A DNA stretch of 64,000 nucleotides from assembly GCA_007922225.1 (NCBI GenBank), contig ML679954.1, forward strand, positions 26,020,240 through 26,084,239, read 5' to 3'. The DNA is from Emydura subglobosa (taxonomy: Eukaryota > Chordata > Testudines > Chelidae). A program made the position numbers and the translations under genes. Positions 37,206-48,275 of the stretch are shown one piece after another. Each line of letters begins with the position of its first letter. Within the stretch, counting starts at the first letter, position 1. Below the pieces are notes generated by a model. That model saw only the letters and a program-made list of their open reading frames with translations. It was not told the origin of the DNA and searched no databases.

Positions 37206-38326
37206 ATCTATGCTATGCACTTTATTTAACTCTAACAGTGTCCCTCATCTTTCTATTTAGTGTGTGTATGTGTGTGTTTATATATAAATAAAATGTGGGT
37301 CTATATAATATATGTAAATATAAAAATTACTCCCTCTTGTATTAGTTTTCTTTTCTCTCCCTTCCTGGTTTCACTACACTTTTTCTTACCTAGAATAGAA
37401 CATGGAATATCTTCTCCTTCAGCTGTGACTGATTCTTTCTCCCTAACTCCTCTGCTGTATTTCCTGTCTTTGCTTTCTTCTTTCCCATCCAGTTAATCCC
37501 TTTCTACGCCATAATTCTCTTTTCTAATTTACCCATGAATCTCCCTCTGTCTCTCTCAATCATCCACACACACTTTAACTGCTGATGTTGTTATCTCTGC
37601 CCTGCCTTTGTAACATGTTTCTCTGGGAAAATGCTTAACTTTCCTGGTGTGGGTGGAAGACAAATTGTCATTCATTACTTTTTTCTTCTATCCTCCCCAT
37701 TTTCCTTTTCCTTCCATTGTACATGCATATGAATCCCTACCTTTCTGATTCTCCCTCAACAAGAAGTTAGTTTCTTTTCTGAATCTCACCCCACAACGAT
37801 TAATTTGTGGCGTTTTCGGTTTCCTTCTATGCCTATTTGACCCCCTGTTCTCTCCTTATTTTGCATTCTGAACACTGCTGATTATATGGGTAAAATTCAG
37901 CTGCTAAAAATCACATGACAAGAAGTGGAGCAAATGCCTCTGCCTTTTTCTGCACGCTCAATTTTTGTGGAAATGGTGTAATGAATGCCCAGTCTAAAGC
38001 ACATTGACGTCAATGGCTTTCCATTGACTTTAACAGGCTTAGGATCAGGCCTTTATTGTCCAGATTCACTGGTTTCACGTTTTGTGGATTTTTTTTCACA
38101 TAGATCTAAGACTTTCTGTCCTTAAGCAGTTCCTTATAACTTCCTGTGTATCTTAGGTGGCATGGATAAGGCTGGGATTTCAGTGATGCCAGATTTTACA
38201 TTTCTTAAACTACATATTAATGATAAAAAAGAAGGGGTCTGGGGGTAGGGAAGGAGAGGAGAAATGGGAACGTGACTTCTACTGAGCTACAGATGAGATG
38301 ACTGAACTTCAATGAGGAATTTAATC
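37206..38326. other. Intergenic DNA with a TG tract and a MITE remnant
   Basis: A TG-rich tract lies at about 37260-37280. A MITE remnant at about 38000-38056 has CCATTGACTTTAACAGGC and ends GGATCAGGCCT. A long pyrimidine-rich stretch runs over 37330-37870. No gene recognised. Confidence 0.45.
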
Positions 38327-38332
38327 TTTATT
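38327..38332 (-). terminator. Candidate distal polyadenylation signal of PLPPR4
   Basis: TTTATT on the plus strand reads AATAAA on the coding strand. It lies at the left edge of the AT-rich block next to PLPPR4, about 3.5 kb from the stop codon. Other hexamers exist closer to the stop, so use of this one is a guess. Confidence 0.3.
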
Positions 38333-41300
38333 TTTATGATAGCACAATAAACTCACACAGTAGCATTGGTCTGTACTTATTTAACAAAATACATTATAGC
38401 AATTTACAAATTTTTCCATTTGAAAACATTGCATAACATTTTATTAAACACAATACTTTATATATAGAATTCTCATTGAAAAACATATTTAAGTTTATTT
38501 TTCCAGTATTTTTTTCTCAGTAAAGCACAGCCTAACAAAGAAATTGGTTCCCCCTTTAGGAAGTAAGAAAATTTCGAACACTTAGAAGATGCCACCTGTC
38601 AATTTATTTGATTCATTTTAAATTAAGGTATTAGTGGAATGTAAACATAGATTAATTTTACAAAAGGCTCCTTATCAGATATACATGCAGACGTCTGAGT
38701 TCCAATGTATATCTTATTATATTTGTTTTTCTAACGTAATATAATTTGATAAGCCATTATTAAAAAGAGTAGCTTTTGGCACTTTGAGTAAAAAAAGAAT
38801 ATATCAATATTATGTAAAGAACACAATTTCAATGATTACACCAGTGCTTTAAAATCTTTTGTTAAGAAATAGGAAAGCTTAGATAGGAAAAATACACACT
38901 GCACTTGAAATAATGCAGCAAATTTCAGAGTAGTAAAAGCAACATATGCTAGATGCCCATAAATGGCCTGACTAAAACCAAGGGATAAAAAGCAACCACT
39001 CCCACTAGAAACCCTGTTGTCTCCAAAACAGTTATATTGCCAGAGGCAGTATTATATAATCCTTGGTTTATTGCCATTATTTCCAATTGCAGTTTTCCAT
39101 TTCTTTTTTCAGGTTCATCTACTTATGTCCCCTTCTCTTGCATTTATAGGCCAACAATGATTGTGTCATATTCATTCCGTTAAAGCTAATCCTACCTGTT
39201 TTATTGTGTACCCAAACTAAGCTAAAGCCAACAATTTTTTATCCAAGACAAGCCATGTGTTTGCAATTCCTAGGAAATGTGTAAAAAAGTTTGCTATTAA
39301 GTGCCAAGGACTGAAGACTCAGTTATATATCATCTATAGATAGATAGATATAAATAAACAAAGCAAAACAAACTTTGTAAATACTATAATTTGAAAATGT
39401 ATTTTCTAAAAATTACTCTTGTTTTCTCACAGTTCCCTAGTTTCTGTGATCAAGTTCCCCAGCTATAGTTCCCAGTAGTAACACTCACCATTGATAGCAG
39501 GCTACACCACCACTGGATATTTCCTTAAACATGACCTGCAGAATTCACCCTTTGGAGTCAGGGGGAAGGGGCATTGTCTTTGGTTGGACTGGAGCAAAAA
39601 ACAAATACTGGCTACATTAAGGGTCTCCCTGCCCGCTTCCTTCAGGGCTGAGGAGGGATGGAAGCATCAGCTGAGGTGATGGGGTGACTGTCAGGGCTCA
39701 GATAAATTATTGGTCCCTGTACACTTGGGAGGGGAGGGAAAGGTATATAAGACCTGGCCCTCTGGCTGGAATCCCCTTCCATGCCTTCAGCCCTTGGGAT
39801 TAGAGTAGGTTGTGGGGTTGTTTAGTCAACTATAAGCATTGCACTAGGCACCTTATTTGGGACTAGGAAGGAATTTTTCCCTCACTGCCAGATTGGGGTT
39901 TTTTTGTCTCCTCCACAGCAGCTCAGTGACCCAGTGGGGGTAGGTTAGGAGATTAGCATCAAGCTGTTGCAATTTATCAGGTGGAAGGTGTCTAATACAG
40001 GTACTCATTCCATAGGGGCCCAGTTCCCTCATGAACCAGAATTGGAAGTGGATTTAGGGGGTGCCTTCTCCTAAAGAAAGTGGAGGGGGATGGGGTTAGG
40101 GTTCCTAACGTCTGGTTCAGTAGGAAGACAACCCCTTATCATTAGCCCCTTAGCCCTCCTATGGGGGAAGGGCAGTGGGATGCCAGCAATGGGCTAGGGA
40201 CCATCTGTGGAGAGATGGTGGATTGATGGCAGCTCTCCACCAGGTGGAAACAATTAAGAAAGAAATCAGGATCTGAACTGTGCAAGTTATTGCCTGGTAG
40301 TTTCCAGATGAGCTAAATTAATAAAGTTGTAGCCTAATTAAACTAACTCCCTTACATCTTGTCTGTCTTCCTGCATGTCCAGGACAAAGTCATGTTAGTT
40401 CCCTTTAGAATCCACTTTAGTAATTCCTGGCAACACAGATTCCAAGAAGGCAAGTTATTTCCTCATATTATAAAAGCATTTCAATAAGGATAACACCATT
40501 AGGAGTTCATCTATATTCTCTCAGGTTCCAGGACACAACCCTCTTGAATCCTAACTGAAAAAAGGCATATTTAAGGAGAATCTTACTGAGTCTGTCCCAG
40601 GAAACCCAATAGCACCCGAGACAAAACGCAACACTCATGTGTTGATTCTGCATACCAAGACATTCCAAATGTAAAGCAAAGCATTATTAATAAGGATCCA
40701 ATATGATGGGTGTGAAACTTATGATCATTTTGTGCCAAGCTAAGCAAGTGAGGTGAGTATGTCCAAGTGTGAGCTAGAATGCATATTAATCAATAGCTAG
40801 CGACTGATCAGGCAGTAGCAATTTCAGTTTTCATGGCTCACCTTCTTTTACAGTAAATTTCTTTGTAGTTAGTTATCAGTGTCAAGCATTATCTAGTGAA
40901 AAATTAACAGAAAAATGTAAGGTCTGCAGATAGACAAAATGAGATGTAAAAATGCAAAATCTGCAGTATTTTATGTACTTTAAAAGATCTCTTTAAAAAC
41001 AATATTTAAAACAGTTCTACAAGTTAGCACACTAAGAAGAAGCCTCTTCATTAGTAGCACCTGTACTTAAATAAAAGTTGAGCAGCAGCAGCAAAACTAT
41101 TTAAACTAGATAATTATTCCACTCTAATGGAACGTCACCCACATTTTTATTGCAGTTAACATTATTTCAAAGAACTACACAAAATCTTTGCAATCTTTTA
41201 ATGTGACAAATCCACTATAACAAAGCTGTAAATATTTCCTACTCTAAATGAATGCAGCCAGCATTGTCATGGTATGAGCAATATTACTTTTAAAGTAATT

Positions 41301-41823
41301 GCACATCAATATGTCATGTGTCTGTAGAGTTTAACAGGTATGTAAATTTTCAAAATGTGTAAAGTTATAATCAGCACCATCCTGTATTAAAGTTTTGGTG
41401 CAAAACCTGCAAAGTTGAATATACAACACTGATACAGCCTTTGCTGTGAAAAATTCATTTGTCCTCAGACATAAATATAAATAAAATTAAAAAGTTGGCA
41501 CATTCAGGAAATTAAATGTCTGTGTTCAAGACCATCATTTTGATTGATATCATCACCCTCAGAGAAATGTTTTTAGTTTGATGAAACAAGTTGTAAGAAA
41601 ACTCTTCACATTAGGTTCTTTCGTTGTGCTTTTTTCCCCCAACCACATGAAATCCACAAGCTCATGCACACTATACATCAGCAACGTCCAAGAATAGTCA
41701 GGCTGATGGTCAGTAATTTGGCACATCAAGAATATTTCTGAATCAGCTCAAAAGCAAATAAAGCACAAGCTTTATCAAAATGTGTTAATTCTTGGTAATA
41801 CAGATCAGCTGATGTGTCTCCTT
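38327..41823 (-). other. PLPPR4: Probable PLPPR4 3' untranslated region
   Basis: The sequence left of the stop codon is AT-rich with no open frame, as expected of a long neuronal 3' UTR. Candidate AATAAA signals, read on the minus strand, are at 41151-41146, 38499-38494 and 38332-38327. The last is followed within tens of bases by sequence unlike the rest. A more GC-rich stretch at about 39490-40220 looks like an inserted repeat, so the mature message may end before it. The extent is inferred from sequence only; an RNA track would settle it. Confidence 0.4.
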
Positions 41824-43161
41824 TCATTCTTTGTAAGCTCTTGTGGGGGATGTTCCTTTATAGAAGATGTTTCTGGTGTTCTCTGGGCTGCTCCCTCTTT
41901 CAGGAATTAAAATAATGTTACCTTTTCTTCGAAGAGTGGAGTCACGGCTAGAGGAGATAGACAGAGTTTCTGAGCCAATCTCACTTCCCTCCACTGGTGT
42001 GACTCTTATAGTGGTAATCCCATGATGGTGATGCTCACTGTTATCTATGTTACCTCTTTTCCTGTCACCAGACCCATAACTGTCTTTCAAAGATTCACAG
42101 CTCTCAGAATCTCTATTGAGATCATTTAGCTCATAAGCTTGACGAAGGCTACCTTTCTCAGGAGCTTTCCATTTCCAAGAACCACTCCCTTCACCTTCTG
42201 ATGGCATCTGAATTATGGGTCTGTTATTTTCTGGATGGGCCTCAACTCTTACAATACTACTTGGTTCATGATCTGTCAAGGTTTTATATCGGATGGCTCC
42301 AGTACAGGTGACTGTGCTGCTCTCTGAATTCTTTGGACTGCTCTGAAGCACTCCTTGCTGCTTTGACATGGCTATTACTTGCATGATTCTTGGCTGACTG
42401 TTGCTTCTGCATGCAACACTTTTCTCAGCAGCTTTCAGCCATTTGGCCCTAGCTGAATTACTTTTGGGAGATGTGTTTATATTTTCATGGGTCTCTTCAG
42501 GAATATGAACTAGCTGTGAAGAACCAGGACGTGACTGAATAGAGACTCTTGGCCCACCAGAAAGACCAGCGTTATTACAACCTGGAACACTGCCAGGCTG
42601 AATTTTCAAGTACTGATTGCTGGGGCCATGATGATCACCATTAACACCCACTCTGGATGGCTCAGAGCTTGATCTCATTTCAATAGCCCTTGGTGGTGAC
42701 TGGCCGGATTCAGTCTCTATTACTTGCAAAGACAATTTTCGACTTTCATTCTTGTTCTTCCATTGAGAAAGAAGTTGCTTGGAACGGGCAGAGTCCATGG
42801 ATGCATGAATTGTTGCATTTCGTCTAGCTGGATCTTCCACTGATGGCGTATTGGCCCGTGGCAAAGTGTTGCTGAAAGTAACCATATTTTCCTTTCCCAT
42901 GGGGCTTCGTGGAGTTATAATCTCTACATCAGCATTTCCTCTCTTGATGTTAGTCAGGGATCCGGTATCTCTATGGTTTCTATTCAAAATACTCTCAGAA
43001 TGGTGAGAAGAAAGTCCATCACTGCTGCCACCATTTTTACCTGGTAAAATTCTGCTGGCATCTTGACTAAGGTCTGTCAAAGACCTTAATTGTTCTCTTT
43101 GCAGATTCTGGTGAAACACATTTTCTTCACTTGGTAGGAAGTTTCCCACAGCATACAGACC
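41824..43161 (-). CDS. PLPPR4: PLPPR4 last coding exon (long cytoplasmic tail)
   Basis: A single 1338-nt exon encodes 445 residues and a TGA stop, from GLYAVGNFLPS to the end at GTSPTRAYKE. The acceptor is ACCAG|GG. The open frame continues 14 codons further upstream, but those codons are intronic. This long intracellular tail separates PLPPR4 (and PLPPR3) from the short-tailed PLPPR1, 2 and 5. It is rich in Ser, Asn, Arg and Pro and looks disordered. Recognisable stretches include VEIITPRSPMGKENM, the basic ARAKWLKAAEK at exon residues 237-247 (calmodulin-binding region in mammals, as far as I recall), SNSQPRIMQVIAMSKQQ, and a HHHH run at 377-380. Relative to mammals one residue seems missing in VACRSNSQPR, and the last residue is Glu rather than Asp. 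Confidence 0.98.
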   Translation of the reverse strand, partial: GLYAVGNFLPSEENVFHQNLQREQLRSLTDLSQDASRILPGKNGGSSDGLSSHHSESILNRNHRDTGSLTNIKRGNADVEIITPRSPMGKENMVTFSNTLPRANTPSVEDPARRNATIHASMDSARSKQLLSQWKNKNESRKLSLQVIETESGQSPPRAIEMRSSSEPSRVGVNGDHHGPSNQYLKIQPGSVPGCNNAGLSGGPRVSIQSRPGSSQLVHIPEETHENINTSPKSNSARAKWLKAAEKSVACRSNSQPRIMQVIAMSKQQGVLQSSPKNSESSTVTCTGAIRYKTLTDHEPSSIVRVEAHPENNRPIIQMPSEGEGSGSWKWKAPEKGSLRQAYELNDLNRDSESCESLKDSYGSGDRKRGNIDNSEHHHHGITTIRVTPVEGSEIGSETLSISSSRDSTLRRKGNIILIPERGSSPENTRNIFYKGTSPTRAYKE

Positions 43162-45891
43162 CTGGTATTTGGATGGAAGCATTAGACAATTATGGAAAAA
43201 CAAATATTTTCAAACACACAATTATACTTCCATGGCTTTAAATAAACAGAAAACTCATAGTATTAATACAGCAACCTTAATGGTTGACAGGATTTGTTCA
43301 GTTGGTTTTCTTGCCATTACTACTTATCCTCACCAACATAAACCTTATGCACTGTTCCAAATTTTGCCCTCAGTTCTGTATATATAGGTATATATAAAGT
43401 GGTACCATTGTGATCCCTTTTTACACCCATGTAGTCCAAGGCAATAACTGGGAAAAGGGGAGGATTATTTCCCCCCTCCCGTGTTCCCTGTCCTGCAAAG
43501 CAGCAGATACAATAACAGGGAGAATGTTTTGTTTTTAATATAATGTTTTTGCAATTCCTGGCCCTCACTTAAGAAATTTTTACAGACACATAACTGTCTG
43601 CTCTGATTTATTGAACCTTGTTCCAGCCTGATTAGTTCTCTGCTCAGTGGTTCTGCCCTTTCTACTGCATAATGACCATATAATACAATATCTACATGAT
43701 AGAAAAATTTATCATCTTTGAATCAATTGGCTTCCAAGGTATGTAGAACTTCAACAAGCTTTAGAGTTTTGACATTTACACAAGGGGGACAGTTGGAAAA
43801 CAATATCATTTAGAGGAATTCTAATGAGAGAGAATATTTCATAAACAGTCCAAATGCTCGAGCTTATCTCTCAGGTTAATTTCTTGCACTACTCCCAGAT
43901 CTGTAATTTGTGATTTGTAATTACACAGTATTATTTTCCCCTTCGCCTTCTCCCCATTGATTTTTAGTTTTCAGGGCAGGTTTGCTGGCTGCAGGGTACT
44001 CAGAACAATGAGTCTCTGAAGTAAGCCATCACGCAACAGCCTAAGAGCAAGCTGAACCAAGAACATGTTTGACTGTGTGTTTCAAACATAGGCACAACTC
44101 AATTTTTTATGAATTTTGTAAGTCTTCATATAGACTTGTCATTTTATGTGGCATTCACCAGCAAAGAATCAACTTCTTATCTGGTTGCAATACATGGGAA
44201 CTGACCATTTTCATATACAGTGCCGTTTCTATTGTCTACTCACGTTGGTATTCCTTCTACCACTATAAAAGCTGTTGCCTCTAAAATCATCCTCTGGTGA
44301 GGCCATTGAATATAGCCTGTATTGCTTATATTGCTGTACAGCCCATGATTATCATGATGCGACTGAACCTAATCTATTTTAATATTATATTGAAAAATAT
44401 TTCTGACTCATTTTGGTTCATGATTGAATGCAGGAAAGAATCTTCTTCTTACCCACCCACACAGGACCCAGGCAAAATGCAGTTGCTAGAACTTCCTGAT
44501 CGCTTGTGGTGCTGGGGGTGGCTAGCTTGGCAGAGTTCTGCAGACTTAAGAAGATGTAGACCAGTCAGACTGGGGATGTGTCCAGAGCCCCTCTTCCTAG
44601 CATGCACAACATCAAACTCTGGAGGAATATTTGCTATGCTTTTCACCAACAAATGTAAGGAGAACACTTCCCAAATCCCTTCTTGAATCATTCCACATGC
44701 TTCTGCCCTGTACACATGGGCCCCCTCTGAGTATCTGTGCTCAGGCAGCACAGTTCTGCACAATCTCTCCACTAAGTTGCCCTAAGTTTGTTACCAACTT
44801 GGAAAGTTGCTGTACCATGTTATGTTAATTTTGACCCTTTAATGTTCATTTTTAATTGTAATAACTTTCAAATAGTGCACATTGTGTTAGAGCTGTTTCC
44901 AGGTACAATGTTAAATTACATTTCCTTTTAATAGCACTGTTGTACATTGTGGCATTTTCACAGGGTGACTGGCCCCTTTTAGATGGAGCAGGATGCAGTG
45001 CATCTGTGACTGTTTGGCTTTCTTCCAACTGGGATTACGAGAAGGCATCTGAGCCTGAGAAGTGAGATTCAGGAAAGGGCAGGGTGAGCTCTGCTTGACA
45101 GCACAGACTGGAGGAGCAAGGAAAGAGTCAGGTGAGAGCTTCTTGAGGGAGACAGAAAAGCTGCAGAAAATGGAAAGCCCTGCAGGCCTTCCATGGAACA
45201 GGGAGGAAGGCAGGGCTAGGAAAGCAGTGGAGGGACTAGTCTGCTGACCTTCGTGAGCTGGGGAGCCAGTGCTGGGAGGACTGAGTTGTTGGCCTGTGTC
45301 TGGGGTAGAAGAGTCATGAGACTGGTCACCGGCAGGTGAATGTCCTGGGAACAAGGACAAAAAGGAATTGGGAACACAGTGCTGGTATTGACTCGGGTGG
45401 GTGATGCAGAGGTTTTGTCCTTGAAGAGGAGAAAGGAAAAAGTGTATGTTTACTGTAAGTCTATGGAGAATGGTTTTACTACAAGGGTTTTGGGGAAACT
45501 GCTGCTCATGAATAAATTATGCCCAGAGATGGGGCTTTGTATAGGACACTGAGAAATTATGTTCTTTTCATGGGTGGAGAAAAGGGAAATGGAGGCAGAC
45601 ACATCTGTTGTGCTGCAGCCTGCCGCATGAGGGCACCCCAGGTGGGGTATCATCCCTATGACAGGCATCCATTTTAAATGGAGATACCTGCCTTCTATTT
45701 CCCCTTTCTCAGTTTATCTCCAGATATGACACTTACATAGATTTCTTTAGCCCCTTGCTGAAAATCTACTTTATTGTGGGTCAGAATTACTGTACATGAT
45801 CATGAAGGATTTTCCTACACCATATATGGTTTGTTATAATGTACATATGAGTTATGTTTTCTAACTTAGAACACATTCATACTGTATTTAC
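43162..45891 (-). other. PLPPR4: PLPPR4 intron between exons 6 and 7
   Basis: The intron is phase 0 and begins GTAAAT. It is mostly AT-rich, with a more GC-rich block at about 44965-45710 that looks like a dispersed repeat. No alternative coding exon was recognised. Confidence 0.9.
44965..45710 (+). repeat. GC-richer dispersed repeat, family uncertain
   Basis: This block differs in base composition from the surrounding intron. It is purine-rich on the plus strand, with many GGA/CAG words, and includes 'GCATGAGGGCACCCCAGGTG' near its right end. Similar blocks occur at about 2430-3110 and 32080-32640. I think it is an old copy of a sauropsid dispersed repeat, perhaps LTR-derived, but I could not find terminal repeats. 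The short open frames within it are not supported as genes. Confidence 0.35.
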
Positions 45892-46065
45892 CAAATAGAG
45901 AGCAATTCCTCCTCCTATTAGGAAACCACAATAGACATCAACTGGGTGGTTCTTGTATTGGGTGATACGAGTCAGGCCACATATAATTCCACAGATGATA
46001 AATGCAAAGACGAGAAGAGGTTTCAGAAGTTTGGAGGAGTCTGTTAAAGTGGAGTTGAAGTACAT
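45892..46065 (-). CDS. PLPPR4: PLPPR4 coding exon 6 (TM5-TM6, C3-like motif)
   Basis: This exon of exactly 58 codons has phase-0 borders on both sides, a TTCAAG acceptor and a GTAAAT donor. It begins [14 protein letters not shown], which includes an NST sequon, and then encodes membrane segment five ([15 protein letters not shown]). The stretch [15 protein letters not shown] is the counterpart of the C3 motif (SRxxxxxHxxxD) and keeps an arginine, a histidine and an aspartate. A sixth membrane segment ([12 protein letters not shown]) closes the exon. The methionine at the exon start follows directly from exon 5 and is not a translation start. Confidence 0.97.
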
Positions 46066-47361
46066 CTTGAAAAAAACCAGAAAAAAGTGATATATAATTA
46101 GCTAAGGAGCTAGTGCGATGTTTCTGATAGTAGTTAGTACGATGTTTCTGAGAGTGGCTAGTACCAAATGCTTTAGAGCATTGTTTCTCAGCCAGTGGGT
46201 TATGTCTCCTGGGTGGAGATCACAAAAAAGCAATCAGGGGAGGTCATGAGTGCCTGAAAATTTTAGTATAATCTAAAGCAAAGAAAATCTTGCCCCTTCA
46301 CTTTCCTTAACTTTCATGGTCAAGTATTGTCTGTCAAATATGTAAACACACACACAATGAAATTATATAGGTGTATAGATTATCCTTAATACATTTTTAA
46401 CTCTTATTTTTATACTAAGTGTAAGGGGAAAATTTTTGGCTTTGAATAAGGAATCACTAACTCGAAAAGGTTGAGAAACACTGCTTTAGAGGAAGCTGCA
46501 AGAGATCCCACAGTAGGCAGATGTGGGTAATCATTCCCCCATTACCATGAAGGTTTCAATTTAATCTGTAATGGTGGTTGTTATTTATTATTCATTTGTG
46601 CTAGTGCCTAGAAGCCCCAGTCTTGAATCAGAAATTGGTTTAAGCCCTGAAACATGAGGTTTCTCATTGCTTCAAATCCTCTGTTAGCATTAACTCTAGA
46701 TGTTCTTATTGTTCACACAAACATCCATTTGCTCTTTGAATCTTGCTGAGTTCCTGGCCTTTGACCTGTGTTCCTCCTAGATTTTAAAAATTAAACATTC
46801 AACAAAGGCACATTTAACTATAAATTGGCCAGCCAATCCTATTAGTAATTATCAGTGGAGTTATTCACATCAGCCAAATACATTCCTGATGTAACTCCAC
46901 TGAAGTCAATGCACCTATATCAAGGAAGAATTTGTCCCTTAGTGTCTAGAGTTTGATGCAGTGTTTGAGGCAAAACGGGAGGAAGGAAAGAGACAGGATA
47001 TGTTAAGCATTATATGAATGGCAAACTAAAATATCACTTTATAAGACAAGTATTATATTTTGTATGAGAATAATATGAAGCATTAAATATGCTTTAATGT
47101 TACACTTCACTACAAAGGATAATGTTGCCAAATAACAAATTGTGTGAAACTACTGTGTCCTTGCTGTATGTTTTATAGTAATATTGAGTTTATTTTAGCT
47201 GTTTGTAATTTCATTTTGCTGTCAGGTTCAGGGGATAAGAGTTTATTTATTTCCTTACTACATTAGGTGACAATCCAAATCAAGTCACTTTACACTAGCC
47301 AGTAAATGACATTCTGACTTTTCTCTTGTACAAATGATAATGAACAGAATAGATTACTTAC
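46066..47361 (-). other. PLPPR4: PLPPR4 intron between exons 5 and 6
   Basis: This phase-0 intron begins GTAAGT and ends TTCAAG. It holds a non-autonomous hAT element near its 3' end and small fragments of other dispersed repeats at about 46575-46625 and 46840-46940. Confidence 0.9.
46179..46483. mobile_element. Non-autonomous hAT-type transposon with 8-bp target duplication
   Basis: The left end reads CATTGTTTCTCAGCC and the right end is the inverted copy GGTTGAGAAACACTG, so 13 of 15 terminal bases match. Both sides carry the identical 8-mer CTTTAGAG (46171-46178 and 46484-46491), the target-site duplication length typical of hAT elements. The 305-bp interior has no coding capacity. The element sits in a PLPPR4 intron about 110 bp from exon 6. 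It is probably a deletion derivative moved by an autonomous hAT. Confidence 0.85.
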
Positions 47362-47419
47362 CGATATGTATACAGCTGCAAAGGCTGCCAGAGTAGCATG
47401 TTGAGAAGGGAATGACTTT
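47362..47419 (-). CDS. PLPPR4: PLPPR4 coding exon 5 (C2-like motif)
   Basis: This is a 58-nt micro-exon with a TTGGCAG acceptor and a GTAAGT donor. It completes an arginine codon and then encodes KSFPSQHATLAAFAAVYIS. PSQH corresponds to the C2 motif (PSGH in active lipid phosphate phosphatases), and its histidine is kept. The hydrophobic run after it begins the fourth membrane segment. The exon is too short to stand out by length. It was found by its protein match and confirmed because both splice phases agree with exons 4 and 6. Confidence 0.96.
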
Positions 47420-47755
47420 CTGCCAAGGAAGGACACTCAAATTATGCTTCTCAGTTCAAATACACTCTGCTACCGTTCATTTGAAAGCATACTGAGTAGT
47501 ACAGTCTTTTTTAGCTGACAAACCACAAGCAAATAAATGATCTTTTAAATTTTTTTCTAAGTCCTCTTTCTGTATTCTGCAGAGAGGATCAGCTAAGACC
47601 TGAGTTAATAAACTAGTCACATTTTGTTTTAAATATTTAACACCAAGTTATTTTCTGATATTAAAAAACTAATTAGATGCACTGAACTCTGAGATAATAG
47701 ATTTTTTTTAAAAGGGCAAATATATATAATTACATTTATGGATAGTTTTCATGAT

Positions 47756-47881
47756 GGGCCCAATCCTGCAAAAGTCTGTTCATATGAGAACTTAAGTCAT
47801 GTAATCGTTCCATTGACTTCAGTGGGACTACCTTTTTGAGTAAGAACTAATAGTGTAAGTAGGTGTTTGGGTGATTGGGCC
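47756..47881. mobile_element. Palindromic MITE (GGGCCCAATCC ends)
   Basis: The left end GGGCCCAATCCTGCAAAAG is mirrored by GTGATTGGGCC at the right, followed by TAA. The centre carries CCATTGACTTCAGTGGGACT. The GGCC-type ends beside TAA/TTA fit the PIF/Harbinger pattern. This class assignment is an inference. Confidence 0.65.
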
Positions 47882-47884
47882 TAA

Positions 47885-47962
47885 AGGGCTTATCCTGAAA
47901 GATACTGAGCACCAGCAATGCCCATTTTGTGGGTACTTTGCACCTCTCAGGATTAGGCCCCA
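47885..47962. mobile_element. Second palindromic MITE abutting the previous one
   Basis: GGGCTTATCCTGAAAGATAC at the left is matched by CTCTCAGGATTAGGCCCC inverted at the right. 'CTGAGCACC' and 'GGTACTTTGCACC' form the inner arms. It starts three bases after the neighbouring element, so one probably inserted at or beside the end of the other. Confidence 0.55.
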
Positions 47963-48229
47963 AACGGATAATGTTCAGGGACTCAAAAATCTCATTCAAA
48001 AAAATTCTTACACAGTAAACAGATTGGGATTTCATTAATTCTTTAAGTGGTTGGTGAATGGAATCAGTATTAAAAGAGGACTGCTACATGTTATTCACCT
48101 TATTCTGTTCTTTTCTATCTATATAGTTACTTCTGATTGAGGGGGGAAAAAAGTGAATAATTTATTTGAGGAATATTGTTTAGCCATCTATAGAACTAGT
48201 CAAATAATGCAAAAACAATGAGAGTCCTG

Positions 48230-48275
48230 TATACAGTTGCTGTATACAGACTAACATGGCTACCCCTCTGAAAAA
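48230..48275 (+). repeat. Short fragment of a dispersed repeat
   Basis: 'ATACAGACTAACATGGCTAC' and the following CCCTCTGA resemble the 3' end of the dispersed family also present at about 28.9-29.09 kb. Only about 45 bp remain. Confidence 0.4.

Noticed and set aside
43162..43203. Start of the last PLPPR4 exon at an upstream ATG (frame MFFHNCLML...)
   Set aside because: These 14 codons lie before an AG acceptor. The spliced protein joins ALYL directly to GLYAVG, as in the mammalian protein.
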